NCBI GenBank assembly: GCA_030686995.1
Contig: CM060709.1
Span: forward strand, 128,556,373-128,620,372
Direction of reading: 5' to 3'
Source: Artemisia argyi
Lineage: Eukaryota > Streptophyta > Magnoliopsida > Asterales > Asteraceae
Length of the DNA: 64,000 bases
The position numbers and the translations under genes are program-made. The notes below the pieces were generated by a model that did not search any database, was not told the origin of the DNA, and was given only the letters and a program-made list of their open reading frames with translations. Positions 1 through 9,623 of this stretch are shown piece by piece. Positions within the stretch are counted from its first letter, which is position 1. Every line of letters begins with the position of its first letter.

Positions 1-159
1 AAGTTTTATTCATATAACGTTGATTGATTTACAAAATCGAAACCTATTACAAGTTCCTTCAAAACTTACTAACTGACACTTTCAGTTAGTAATTACAACG
101 TTTCTACTATCGCTATTACATGGATTAGTACAAAAGATAACTAGTACTATAATACTAGT

Positions 160-1077
160 CTAACATTGGTTGGGAGGTTGTTGTAGTCCGGACGGATTAT
201 TATTTCCGTGTGTTGCTAACACATCCACACTTTCATTGGGACGGTATTCTTTGACATCCTTTTGGTATAGCCTTTGTTGTATGGCACTCATTTGAGTTTG
301 CATTCCACACAAATCATTCTTAAGTTGATACCTGTCAAAGTTTGCAACATCTAACCGGATTTCGGCGGTATTTAGGCGGTTAAGTAGTTTGTGAATTTGT
401 ACCGCATCTTGTTCTTGGGCCCTCTCAACCAATGTGAGTCTATCCTTGACGTTATCCAAGCCAGTCAAAGGATTTAAGACTATTTCCCCAACATGAGTCG
501 AGTCACTCTTCACGTAGCTCATGTCAAGCTTAAACCAATATAGGTCGTCTCGAGCATTCATGGCATCCATTTTGGCAGAATTTACCTTGGATATATAGTC
601 GTTCATTTGACTTGCCATTCTTTGAACTTTGAGTTGGGTTAGGTTGAGGGCTTGTTTCAAAGAGTAGATTTCGTATTGAGCAGAGTTCACGAACATATGA
701 GTAGATGTAGATGTTCCGCCGACTTGGTAAGTAGACTTTGGAACTTGAGCTGGAGTGGTACGATTAGATTCGGATGAAATTGGTGAAACAGGAGGTGGAG
801 ATGCTAATGGTGATAGATGTGGCACCACTATTTGTTCCTCCGCTTCCTCATCGATGCCTTCGATGTCAATATCCATTTCAGGATCTTCTTCGTAATCATC
901 GATGTTTATGTCCATATCCATTTCAGGATCTTCGTCCGAATCTACATCTAGATCCTCGTAAGGTTCTTCCTCTTCGTTGTAGTCAATTGGTTCAAAGTAA
1001 GGATCATCGGGTCCGGGAAGAATTGGTAAATACTCGGGCATAGCAGGAAGATGATCGGGAGATGGAGGTGCGGACAT
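160..1077 (-). CDS. LTR-retrotransposon ORF, acidic and coiled-coil (gag-like or accessory)
   Basis: This 305-residue reading frame lies just downstream of the LTR and primer site at 1311-1327, so it belongs to that retrotransposon. I chose the Met at 1077 (MSAPPSPDHLP) because the frame upstream of it is low-complexity leader. Residues about 1-25 are Pro-rich, about 25-85 are extremely acidic with repeated DPEMD(I/M)D words, about 90-125 are Pro/Ser/Thr-rich, and about 135-275 look helical and coiled-coil forming. No CCHC zinc knuckle, protease or reverse transcriptase is visible. The frame ends in a stop at 160, and an AATAAA-like signal lies near position 5-10 on the same strand. It could be an N-terminal gag segment of a chromovirus-like element or an independent accessory ORF. 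The rest of the element is outside the window. Confidence 0.6.
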   Translation of the reverse strand: MSAPPSPDHLPAMPEYLPILPGPDDPYFEPIDYNEEEEPYEDLDVDSDEDPEMDMDINIDDYEEDPEMDIDIEGIDEEAEEQIVVPHLSPLASPPPVSPISSESNRTTPAQVPKSTYQVGGTSTSTHMFVNSAQYEIYSLKQALNLTQLKVQRMASQMNDYISKVNSAKMDAMNARDDLYWFKLDMSYVKSDSTHVGEIVLNPLTGLDNVKDRLTLVERAQEQDAVQIHKLLNRLNTAEIRLDVANFDRYQLKNDLCGMQTQMSAIQQRLYQKDVKEYRPNESVDVLATHGNNNPSGLQQPPNQC

Positions 1078-1310
1078 GATGTCTACAATTAGTATATGGA
1101 TGTCAAAATAAATCAAATATTTATGGAAAATGCTAAAACTATGGCAATGTGCATATAACAATATACAAATATGTTCATGTAGCATAACATGTGTAATAAG
1201 TCCATAATCTTCTGGAGGATGGAAGGCACGAAGAGCGGAAGGCTATAAAAATGTTTTTGCTTGTAATTGTAGTTATAGTTTAGGTCTCACTTAGACCCGT
1301 TTCTCTATAA

Positions 1311-1327
1311 CCATGGCTCTGATACCA
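1311..1327 (-). other. Primer binding site (initiator tRNA-Met type)
   Basis: On the minus strand the bases read TGGTATCAGAGCCATGG, the usual plant LTR-retrotransposon primer site complementary to the 3' end of initiator tRNA-Met. It lies three bases past the LTR end at 1331. Confidence 0.85.
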
Positions 1328-1330
1328 ATC

Positions 1331-2223
1331 TGTAACACCCCCAATTCATGATGCAACGGAATTCAACTTGGGTGTTACTCGACGGCACAACAGTCATAAT
1401 AATAGAAAACGATCTATAACCGAGTCGTATTAAAAAGAGTTGTCATTCATATTTATTCGAATATATCAGAGTTTACATAGTAAGGTCCCAAAAAGGTTCC
1501 ATGTTTCAAAATACATCAATATAAAAATGTTTTATCGAATGACAAAGTAGTTATAGCCTTCTTCCTTTAGTACGTGCCTTTCCGCTCCATTCTTGATTAT
1601 CATGGACCTGAAATACATGCTTAAAAGGATCAACACAAAGGTTGAGTGATATTCATAGAGTTTGTTTAACGGTTGAACACAATATGTTGGTAGTAAGAGT
1701 TAATTAGACTCATACTTATGTTAGAAAACAAAACAGTTATTATTATATACTAAGCTCATGCAACCAATACGTTAACGGGTACCAATATCAATCGGCGGTT
1801 TTGTTGCCCCGGTAAGTACTTTTCCGTCATACTTAATGTTCAAATATAGTGCATTCATTTGAACTAATCTGCTCAAACAAATGGAATTCGTCAATCCCAA
1901 TAGGCCTATTCACAATACTCGCGCTCACTAATTCTAGTGATTAAATGGTTCATGATAGGGGCCTAGGATTGGCAAGGTAGGTACTTAGTAATAATAAAAC
2001 AATCAGGCAGCATACAATTTCAAAGCATTGTGTTCGGTTTAAAAGTAGCATGTATTTCCCCCAAGGGTTTGTAAAACATTGAAGTAATGTAAAGTGGGGC
2101 TATGAACTCACCTTAAGTAGGATAGCAAGTAATGAAGGTAATGGTTGGATCGTGTAAGTTTCTACGAGCAACCTATAATAGAATGTTGCGACTTAGGATC
2201 GAAGTGAAGAATATGAATAAGTG

Positions 2224-2304
<81 letters not shown>

Positions 2305-4846
2305 TGCATCTAGTCCATGATGTGGTATGATGTATATTGTAAGTCTTTGAAAGAAAAGATTCATGAACATGTATGTTTTGTATATCGTTTACTACCGTTC
2401 GGGCCGACATAATTCAGAAGTCATGTTAGTAAGCGTTCGAGGAGCTAGGACACTTTAATTCGTAAATCCACAACTTATCTCGATGGCTTACATAATGAAC
2501 TCCTCACATGAGGCTCCCTACTATTGTAGTAGTTGATAAGATATATAGATATAAGTTTTGATCTGAAAAGTTACATGTCCGATATTTGAGTAAACTTAGG
2601 AAAGTTTATTAGTACATGAAGATTGTTATTAGGGGAAGTTTCATAAGTCTTGTATGACCATTTTCTCTTTGTATTATCTCATGGTTCTTTTTAAGTGAAG
2701 TAGATCCAAATTGTTTGTTCAAGTTTATCGCCAATTCCTTGTTTCATGTTATCGCCTACTTAAGTTTACATGGTCGTTTCGTCATGGCCTTGCCATGACC
2801 TTTAGTCCTTGGTCCATGGTCATTAGACTCAACCTTGGCTCTAGCCATGGTTGTGGTCTTGATTATAGGTCTTAAGACCTCTTGTTCCTTTTAAAGTATA
2901 ACCACAATATAATGACTTATATACATGTAAATAGCTGTTAAGAAACTGAGAAATATCTCACTCGTTATTGATTTTCTGGAGGCGTGCCCCTGAGTTTTTG
3001 AAGAAAACGTGATTCCGGACAACTTTCGTGTTTTAACTTTTTCATGAAACGGTTCAGAAATGCCTCTTTTTGCGTGTTTAAAGTTTCTGTAACAGAAACA
3101 TTTTAGGCAGTTTTGCCGCAAATCTTTTGTAACTTCAAATGGGCGTAACTTTTGACTCGTATACTCTTTTTAGGTGGTTCAAGTTGCTACGGTTTCCTTG
3201 TTAGGTCCTCTACTACAATATGTAATAATCCAATATCATATTTTTACCATTTTGATCAGGTCTTACCAAGAAAGTCACTAGTTTACTTGTTTTAGTAACT
3301 TATCTTAACAATCAATTATAACAACATGTTTTACTCATTTTTATACATCATGGACACTCATACAAGACATAATATAGCAAGAATAATATGTAATTAACAT
3401 GAGCATGATCATTTAACAAGAAGCATGTTAGGTTTGGCTTACAACTTTTGGCTTTCAAAGATGAAAGGAAGTTAACATGTAAGGATAGGACTTTGATAGA
3501 CTTGCTTCAACCCACTTCACTTCATGCAATCTTTCTACCCTTGTAATCTTGAAAGATGGATGATGAAGGTTGAGGTGACTTGAGTGGATTCAAACTCAAG
3601 AGAAATCACCAAAGTATATTAGGGTTTGGAAGTGTTTTGGTAACCTAAGATCAAACTAGGGTTTCTACCTTGAACTAGCTCTTGAACCTTGCTAGAACTT
3701 TGAAGGAAATAAGCTAAGGATGGAATGGTTTTGGTGTTGGTGATGGACGGCACAAGGAAGGGGGGAGGGAGCTTTTATAGGTCCATGAGGAGGTTAGTTT
3801 ACTTAAGATATTTTAGCCAAAATACACATGTAACCATCCAAGGCCAATTGATACAAGATCAAGCCACCTTAAGGTGTGACTCCCCTCCCTATTGGCGGTT
3901 CACAAGCCTAGGATGGGTGAGGTGTGCTTGGTTAGATATTATCCTAAGTATTAGGATGAGATTTGACTCCTGGAAATGCCAACCGTAAATGATTAGGCCT
4001 CAAAACGTAAAACCGGGTGTCATAAAATTTTGGAATTTGAAAGTATTGTTAAACATGTCCATATGTTCCATAATAAAATATAAAACGAGTGGTAGGTTCC
4101 ATTTGGGTGGTAAAACCCTGCTAAAAGGAAACACGGGTCTAAAACGCGTAATACGTAAAATGTACGAATATTGCGTAAAATTGAGAAAAGTAAAATGTTA
4201 CTTTTCTAATAGGATATAAATGAATTAAAATGACTTATAATGTCTAGACTAGGCTCAGTCTAGTGTCGGTTGGTATTAAATGTCTTTTAGACATCAAACC
4301 GTAAGCCTAAAAATCACGAAATGACTTATAAAATCAAGGAATGATTTTTGGTCAAAGGAGGAGGGAAAAATATGTTGACTTATTCTAATAAGTTAAAAAC
4401 TCAAATCATCTTAGAAACGCGGTGCAGGTATAGGCTAAGGTTACGGCTGAGTAAAAACGCTTAAAACTGAAAATTCCAGTTTTTCACGGCCGAGGTTTAT
4501 TTTTGGTCATATTTTTCTCAGTCATGATTTATTCTCAAATAAATCATGAGTGTGTCAAACATTTTTCTGATGTGGGGTCACTTAACGGGGTCGAATTTCG
4601 TTGTGCGTAGAATTTCTGAATGACGTTTTACCCTAAAACGTGTAATTCCTTAATAACTTTTACGAAAATGATCTGACGAATGTCAAACATTTAATTTGCC
4701 ATGGAAATGATTTATCACTCGAGAATATGAAATAAAAATCAGCTTTCGGGAAAATTTCGAGAAAAATGAATAGTAAAATGAATAGTAAAAATGATTAGTA
4801 AAATTTTCCGGGAATAGTAATTAACCTGAAATTGCGAATTGTTACA
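1331..4846 (-). mobile_element. 5' LTR of a long-LTR retrotransposon (3.5 kb)
   Basis: On the minus strand this block starts TGTAACAATTCG and ends GGGTGTTACA, giving TGTAAC...GTTACA inverted termini, and is followed by a tRNA-Met primer site. The length of 3516 bp is long for an LTR. The leader after the LTR (GATTGGTATCAGAGCC, then TTATAGAGAA) is nearly the same as in the element at 40409-50115, so the two are probably related. The partner LTR and the second copy of the target duplication (candidate AGTGA at 4847-4851) are beyond the left edge, so completeness cannot be judged. Tekay-like chromovirus is a guess from the LTR size and primer site. Confidence 0.75.
2226..2302. repeat. (TA)n microsatellite in LTR
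   Basis: This is an uninterrupted TA dinucleotide run of about 77 bp. Reading frames through it give only Tyr-Ile repeats and are not genes. Confidence 0.95.
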
Positions 4847-5090
4847 AGTGAGAGATGTTTTCCGTTTCCATATTGTGATATATACTTTATTACACCCGAG
4901 AGATATGAGTATCTAAACACTATTTGTGAGGTGCTAGTGTATGACCTCCGTGCTTGCTTTTGGTTTTTAGTGGAACGATTATTTGTTGTAATTACTTTTA
5001 TATTAGTGTTAAATGACCCCTAACTTGTATTTTGATTAGAATAAAAGCGCATTTGCTTGAGGTCAAGCAAATCTCAAGTGTAAGGGTATT
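4847..5090 (+). mobile_element. 3' internal end and polypurine tract of a gypsy-like element
   Basis: No gene is visible. The block ends with TTGAGGTCAAGCAAATCTCA and a purine-rich stretch (AAGTGTAAGGG) directly before an LTR that starts TGATGAGG. This is the usual arrangement at the 3' end of Tat/Athila-type gypsy elements. A 63-codon frame at 4832-5023 crosses the element junction and is not credible. Confidence 0.5.
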
Positions 5091-5297
5091 TGATGAGGCG
5101 AAAAGTGTACCACTTTTAAGGGGTCATTTAAGCCCGAATTCAAGATTTTTTGATCAATTATTGCCCTAAATTGTTCCTTTTGTCATTTTAGGTACTTTTG
5201 GAGAGAAATCTGGAAAAGAAAGCATTTTGAACTTTTTTTGGAGCATAAAAGTGAAGAAAACGGCAAAGTCTCAAAATTCCTTGCTGGGAACAGTACC

Positions 5298-5550
5298 TGA
5301 CGGCGTCAAGGTTTAATAAGTGACGGCGTCAAGAGTTACAAAAGAGGTGGATGTGGAACTTATAACGTGACAACCCAGAGAGTTTTCAAGCATATAGGCC
5401 TGACGGCGTCACCAAGGCTGTCAGGGTCCAAACACACGTGACGGCCCAGAGTGATTTCCTACATGACGGCGTCACAATTGGATCTAGGCAATACGAATTT
5501 TATCATGGCAGCGAGTTGACGGCGTCACGAGCTAATACATGACGCCGTCA
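5298..5550. promoter_or_regulatory. Array of six 11-bp dyads TGACGGCGTCA upstream of a TATA box
   Basis: Exact copies lie at 5298-5308, 5321-5331, 5401-5411, 5464-5474 and 5517-5527, and the reverse-complement form TGACGCCGTCA lies at 5540-5550. Two partial copies (CGTGACAACCCAGAG and CGTGACGGCCCAGAG) sit at about 5366 and 5438. Each unit is a perfect dyad of TGACG half-sites around one central base. TGACG is the known core bound by TGA-class bZIP factors. Use as an LTR enhancer is inferred from the position. Confidence 0.8.
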
Positions 5551-5560
5551 AGATGTAAAC

Positions 5561-5571
5561 TCTATATATAG
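5561..5571 (+). promoter_or_regulatory. TATA box of the LTR promoter
   Basis: TCTATATATAG lies 11 bp after the last dyad and is followed by a leader-like stretch. Transcription would be expected to start near 5592-5600. Confidence 0.65.
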
Positions 5572-6530
5572 TTTTCCAATTTTCATTCATTAGTGTGCAA
5601 CTTTGAGGGAATAAACCCTAGACGAATTTTATTAGCTTTTCAAGGGTTTCAACCCCTTGATTCTTCCATGTTCAATTGAAGATAAGTACTTATTCAAATC
5701 ATTCAATATGTCTATGTGTTGTGTGATTGTATCTTATGCTTGTCTTCTCTTTAACATGCTAGGCTAGATCTTTATTGCTTAGATGTAGTGAAACCTAGAT
5801 GTTGATTATGGGTTGATTGTTTGTTTATAATTGTTACGGATGATTGTATTCGATGTTAGGATTAAGAAAACTGGCAGACTTCCATTGGTAACTTGCTTGA
5901 AAGTCTTAAGAAACATGATCGGAGGTGTACTACGATTTTTGGTTGTATTTAATGCGTAAGAGAATTCTAATGATCCCATGTTAGGAGCTTCTAATGGCTC
6001 GACATAGGAGTGAAGTAGGATCTTATAGAGTTAGGGAATATTGTACACGGCCCTACGACTAGTATTAAGGAATACGACCCATCATCCATGCAATTGTAAC
6101 AAGCTAATCAACTTGTAAAAGATATCTAGGGAGTAATGAAATCTAAGTAAACACAACTTTCCTCATTATTGTTTCCACCACATTAGTATAATTAGTTTAA
6201 TTTTCATTTCTTTTATTTTATTTTGATTGCATCTGTAGTTAATTGGGTTAGTTGGCTAGCAACTAATTCCGCCCACTCCTTCAAAACCCGAGATTTTACT
6301 TGTTTTCCATAAAATATAAAAATACGAAAAGAATCATCCCTCACCTCTAGACCTAGTTTAGTAGGCTTTCTAATCCTAGCGACACTATTCCTGAGTTGAA
6401 CGATCAATCCCCCGATACTTGTCACTATACTATACTACAACGATCAGGTATACTGCCTGGTGGGGGTTGTAAGCTTCTCAAGATCCCTTGAGAGGTAAAA
6501 CCTGTTGTGAGGGCGCAATTACCACGTATC

Positions 6531-7042
6531 AGCATCCCCCGCCATGCTTTTCCTCTTTGGCTCATCATGAGACGATGTCTTAAAACCAAAGATAAGTTGC
6601 GTTCTTGGGGTGTGAGTCCGACTATGGTTTTATCTTCGCTTCATGCTCTTTATGTGGTCTTCATATGGACTCAAATGAACACCTTTTCTTTGAGTATGAT
6701 TACTCGGCCAAGATTTGGTGTTGTATTCGAAATCTTGCTGGAATGGATAATGTACCGCCTGTTTTGGAGGATATCGTGGCATGGCTCTAACCTATGGCAG
6801 CCAAACACTTGATTAGTTATATTGTGGGTAAACTTCTGTTTGCAGCTGCGAGTTATTATGTTTGGAGTGAACAAAATAATCGTTTGTTCAAGAATACTAG
6901 AAGAACCCCTGAGGAGCTTTGCGATCTCATTATTGTTATGATACGGCTCAAGCTTGTTTCTTTCAGATTCAAGAATAAGCCAAGGGTCACTGATTTGCTC
7001 AAGAAATGGAACATGCCAACTGGTTTTAGAATTTATAGTTAG
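6531..7042 (+). pseudogene. LINE reverse-transcriptase zinc-binding (zf-RVT) C-terminus, broken
   Basis: Family landmarks are visible in order: IPRHAFPLWLIMRR, then LCGLHMDSNEHLFFE, NLAGMDNVPPVL, SYYVWSEQNNR and LKLVSFRFKN at the end. They are spread over two frames. The first part (to about 6605) is in one frame and the rest in another, so there is a frameshift near 6600-6620. A stop at 6788-6790 (TAA) interrupts the second frame where the family usually has Gln, consistent with a CAA to TAA change. The usual Cys after FFE is Tyr here. No function remains. Confidence 0.75.
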
Positions 7043-7200
7043 TTTTTGGCTAGTAACTATATGTGGCATGTCACATTGGTTTTTTGGTAGTTTAAACCTC
7101 GGTTTGAGGTTAATATGGCATTCAGCCATATTCCATTGTACTTGAAACATTTTTTTTGAGTAATATACTTTATCGGGGTAACCATTTACCCAAAAAAAAT
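6531..7200 (+). mobile_element. 5'-truncated LINE (non-LTR retrotransposon) 3' end
   Basis: The block joins the broken LTR at about 6530. It encodes the C-terminal reverse-transcriptase zinc-binding region of a plant LINE and ends in a short untranslated tail with an A-rich end at about 7190-7200. The phrase GAGTAATATACTTTATCGGG just before the tail resembles LINE 3' ends I know from related plants. Severe 5' truncation is normal for LINE insertions. No target duplication could be defined. Confidence 0.7.
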
Positions 7201-8039
7201 ATACGACCAAAAACCCTACCTAGGATTTTACGTAGTAGTACTATAAATGGAGAAGGTGATGATGGAACTGGGGAAGCGAGTGAAGAAAGTGTTCATGCTG
7301 CTTCAGGAGGGGAGTGTAGAAATCAAGGGAATACTGAAAACTGTACTATTAAATTCAATGAACAAACAATAGTACAAGAGATTAAATAGAAAAATAACAG
7401 ACTAAATCCTAAAGACTGGACGGGCCTAAATGGCTATGGGCCAATGGGCCTTATTAAACTAACACCCCCTCTCAAACTCATAATGCTGCAGTGGTAAACA
7501 TTGAGAGTTTGTCAAACAGAAAATAAACTAACACTAAATAGACCAAACTAAAACCAAAAAATTAACACGCAACTTTTAAGCGTCTTAGAGCGCAAAAAGT
7601 GACCAAAGTCGATGCGAAACCAAAATCGGAGCAGAGCAATATAATTACGGAGATGAACGAGAGCATATTCAGGCAGGCAGAGCATATTTAGACAGACACT
7701 GTAGATTCAGACAGAGACAGATGCAGACAGGCATATGTAGAGCAAATTTAGACAAACAGGTGCAGATAGACAGATTCAGACTTATGTAGATAAAACCAGG
7801 CATAACCAGATGCAGAACCACATGTGAAATCAAACAATTGTAGAACCAGACGTAATGTGGAACTAGACATATACGGATGTGGAGCCAAAACAAGTTGATG
7901 TCGAGATGCAACACATAACTACTAAAGACGTAGTCGGATTAGTTAAGACTGCGACATCATCATCACCAACACAAAACTAGTCACCGACGCAAAACCATAT
8001 TATCTGACTACACCAATGCCGATAGCGATACTGATGTAT
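7201..8039. other. No gene; CAGA-rich low-complexity stretch
   Basis: No credible coding region is seen. About 7660-7830 is a degenerate run of CAGACAG and GCATAT words that gives misleading frames. About 7420-7500 contains a phrase of the type found at Copia element ends (ACACCCCCTCTCAAACTC), but no terminal repeat supports a boundary. Confidence 0.5.
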
Positions 8040-9043
8040 ATTTCGTTGTAGGTATTTTTTATTCAAGTTTAAAATTTTTATTTTGCCGGACTATACCTAA
8101 AGACACACTTTTACGAGCAGTATACCTGATCAGATGTAGCAAGTGGGGTAAGTACGAGGTCGATATTATAATTAGTGTTGCTTAGAATTAATCTAGTGAA
8201 TTTTATAGATTTAAAAGGGGGTTTTTGATTTGATTTTAATTAAACTACTAATATAATAAAAGTAAATTAAACTAACTTAACTATGTGTGTTATGATCAAT
8301 AAGAGAAAGATGCGCTAGCCATGTTACTCTTATTATTCATTTTAGTTATCCGCTTATTAGTGTAATGATTTTAATGTAAAGTATTGGTGACATCAAAATG
8401 TATGGGGATTATCCCTATGGTCCAGGAAATACCTCCATACTCCTATCTAACTTAGACTAGACCACTTGGTCCATGCATATAGCCTCTATACATGTAATCT
8501 TATAGACTACTTGGTCCATGTATCTATTCAATAACAAGTATGCATTAAGTTGTGTCAACTAGTCTATGTAATTTAACTATGATACCCACTTGGTCCATAC
8601 GATATCTACTCTTCTCACGCAGTCACTATATTGAAGAGCACTATATTGACTTAAGTGTTCTTGTATTATACATCTAGGCATCCCATTCGTTCTGTCGATT
8701 GCAAGACTTAAAATACTCAAGCATATAAACGAGCACGTATTGAATGATAAACACATAAAATAAACAATACTAAACATCTTAACAAACGGAAATAAAATTC
8801 TTGCAATAGTCATAACATGGGTGTTAGCCCATAATATACGTAGAAACACAAAAAGATAATTCAAATGTAAGACAGATAGAAATCGTGATGAAATCGAATG
8901 ATTAAACCTAATGTGATGATATGATACCTTCTCTTCTTGATTTCCTAGCTCTTGGGACTGATCTTGGGGCCTTGGAGTGGTGCAATCTGGCCGTGGTTGA
9001 GAGTGGTGAGTAAATGATATCAAAAACTCTCGTATGGGGTTTG

Positions 9044-9053
9044 TATTTATAGT
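9044..9053 (-). promoter_or_regulatory. TATA box of the minus-strand LTR
   Basis: The minus strand reads ACTATAAATAC, just downstream of the last dyad in the direction of transcription. Confidence 0.6.
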
Positions 9054-9070
9054 CATTTTTTAGGGTACCG

Positions 9071-9417
9071 ATATGGCATATCCAAGTATGGATACGACGT
9101 ATCCAAGATTTCTTGATTGCTGATGAAGAAAGCATATTCTGCATATCTTCTAAATACGGTGTACTGCTAAATGTGATACGCCGTATACCTTCAAATCTTC
9201 AATATACTTGGACTGGGGATAAAATCTTCAATACGGCGTATGACCAGAATTTCATACGCTGTATACCTTCAATAGTTGACTTGTGCTTTGACTGCAGAGC
9301 TTCCAGATACGGTGTATTACCAGAATTAAATACGTCGTATGCCATCATGTTAATCAATACTTAGTGAATTCTTCCAGACATCAATATGGCATATGGCCAA
9401 AGTTACATACGTCGTAC
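9071..9417. promoter_or_regulatory. Array of about ten 11-bp dyads of the ATACGGCGTAT type
   Basis: Copies or variants lie at 9071-9081, 9092-9102, 9154-9164, 9176-9186, 9231-9241, 9254-9264, 9307-9317, 9330-9340, 9384-9394 and 9407-9417. The consensus is ATACG-N-CGTAT, a perfect dyad around one base. Several variants differ only by CG to TG or CA changes (ATATGGCATAT, ATACGGTGTAT, ATACGCTGTAT), the pattern expected from deamination of methylated CpG. Confidence 0.8.
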
Positions 9418-9623
9418 GCTCTTTTACCACTTGCATACTGAATCATAAAAAATAGCTCTAAATCATGCATTTTTCCGCATATTTTGCAATATTGCTCCAA
9501 AATCACTTAAAATGGAAAACTTAAGCAATTAAGTATTAATTCAGATATAAACATGCAGTATTTGAGCAATAATTATGTGATAAATATAGCACTAATTTGG
9601 ACATATCACATATCCCCCCACTT

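Larger units (their letters stand above)
5091..6530 (+). mobile_element. LTR of a gypsy-like element, truncated on the right
   Basis: The LTR starts at TGATGAGGCG after a polypurine tract. It has a promoter with dyads (5298-5550) and a TATA box (5561-5571), followed by a transcribed region. Positions about 5690-6530 are clearly homologous, in reverse orientation, to 59456-60705, including the words GATTAAGAAAACTGGCAG and GGTTGTAAGCTTCTC. The similarity ends near CACGTAT at about 6530, where LINE sequence begins. No primer site was found, so the right LTR end is missing. Tat/Athila is my best guess at the lineage. Confidence 0.6.
8040..9610 (-). mobile_element. Minus-strand LTR with dyad-array promoter (gypsy-like)
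   Basis: On the minus strand a purine tract (AAGTGGGGGGATA, 9611-9623) precedes TGTGATATGTCC, where the LTR starts. A dyad array (9071-9417) and a TATA box (about 9044-9053) follow. The leader then runs towards 8040, where TCAGGTATACTGC-like words match the other gypsy-like LTRs in this window. The left end is uncertain because I see no primer site. The internal region would lie at 9623 and above. Confidence 0.55.

Noticed and set aside
2132..2410. Frames with long Tyr-Ile repeats, also near 15425 and 23185
   Set aside because: Translations of (TA)n microsatellites.
7669..7914. 81-codon minus-strand Cys/Leu-rich frame
   Set aside because: Comes from the CAGA/GCATAT low-complexity stretch.
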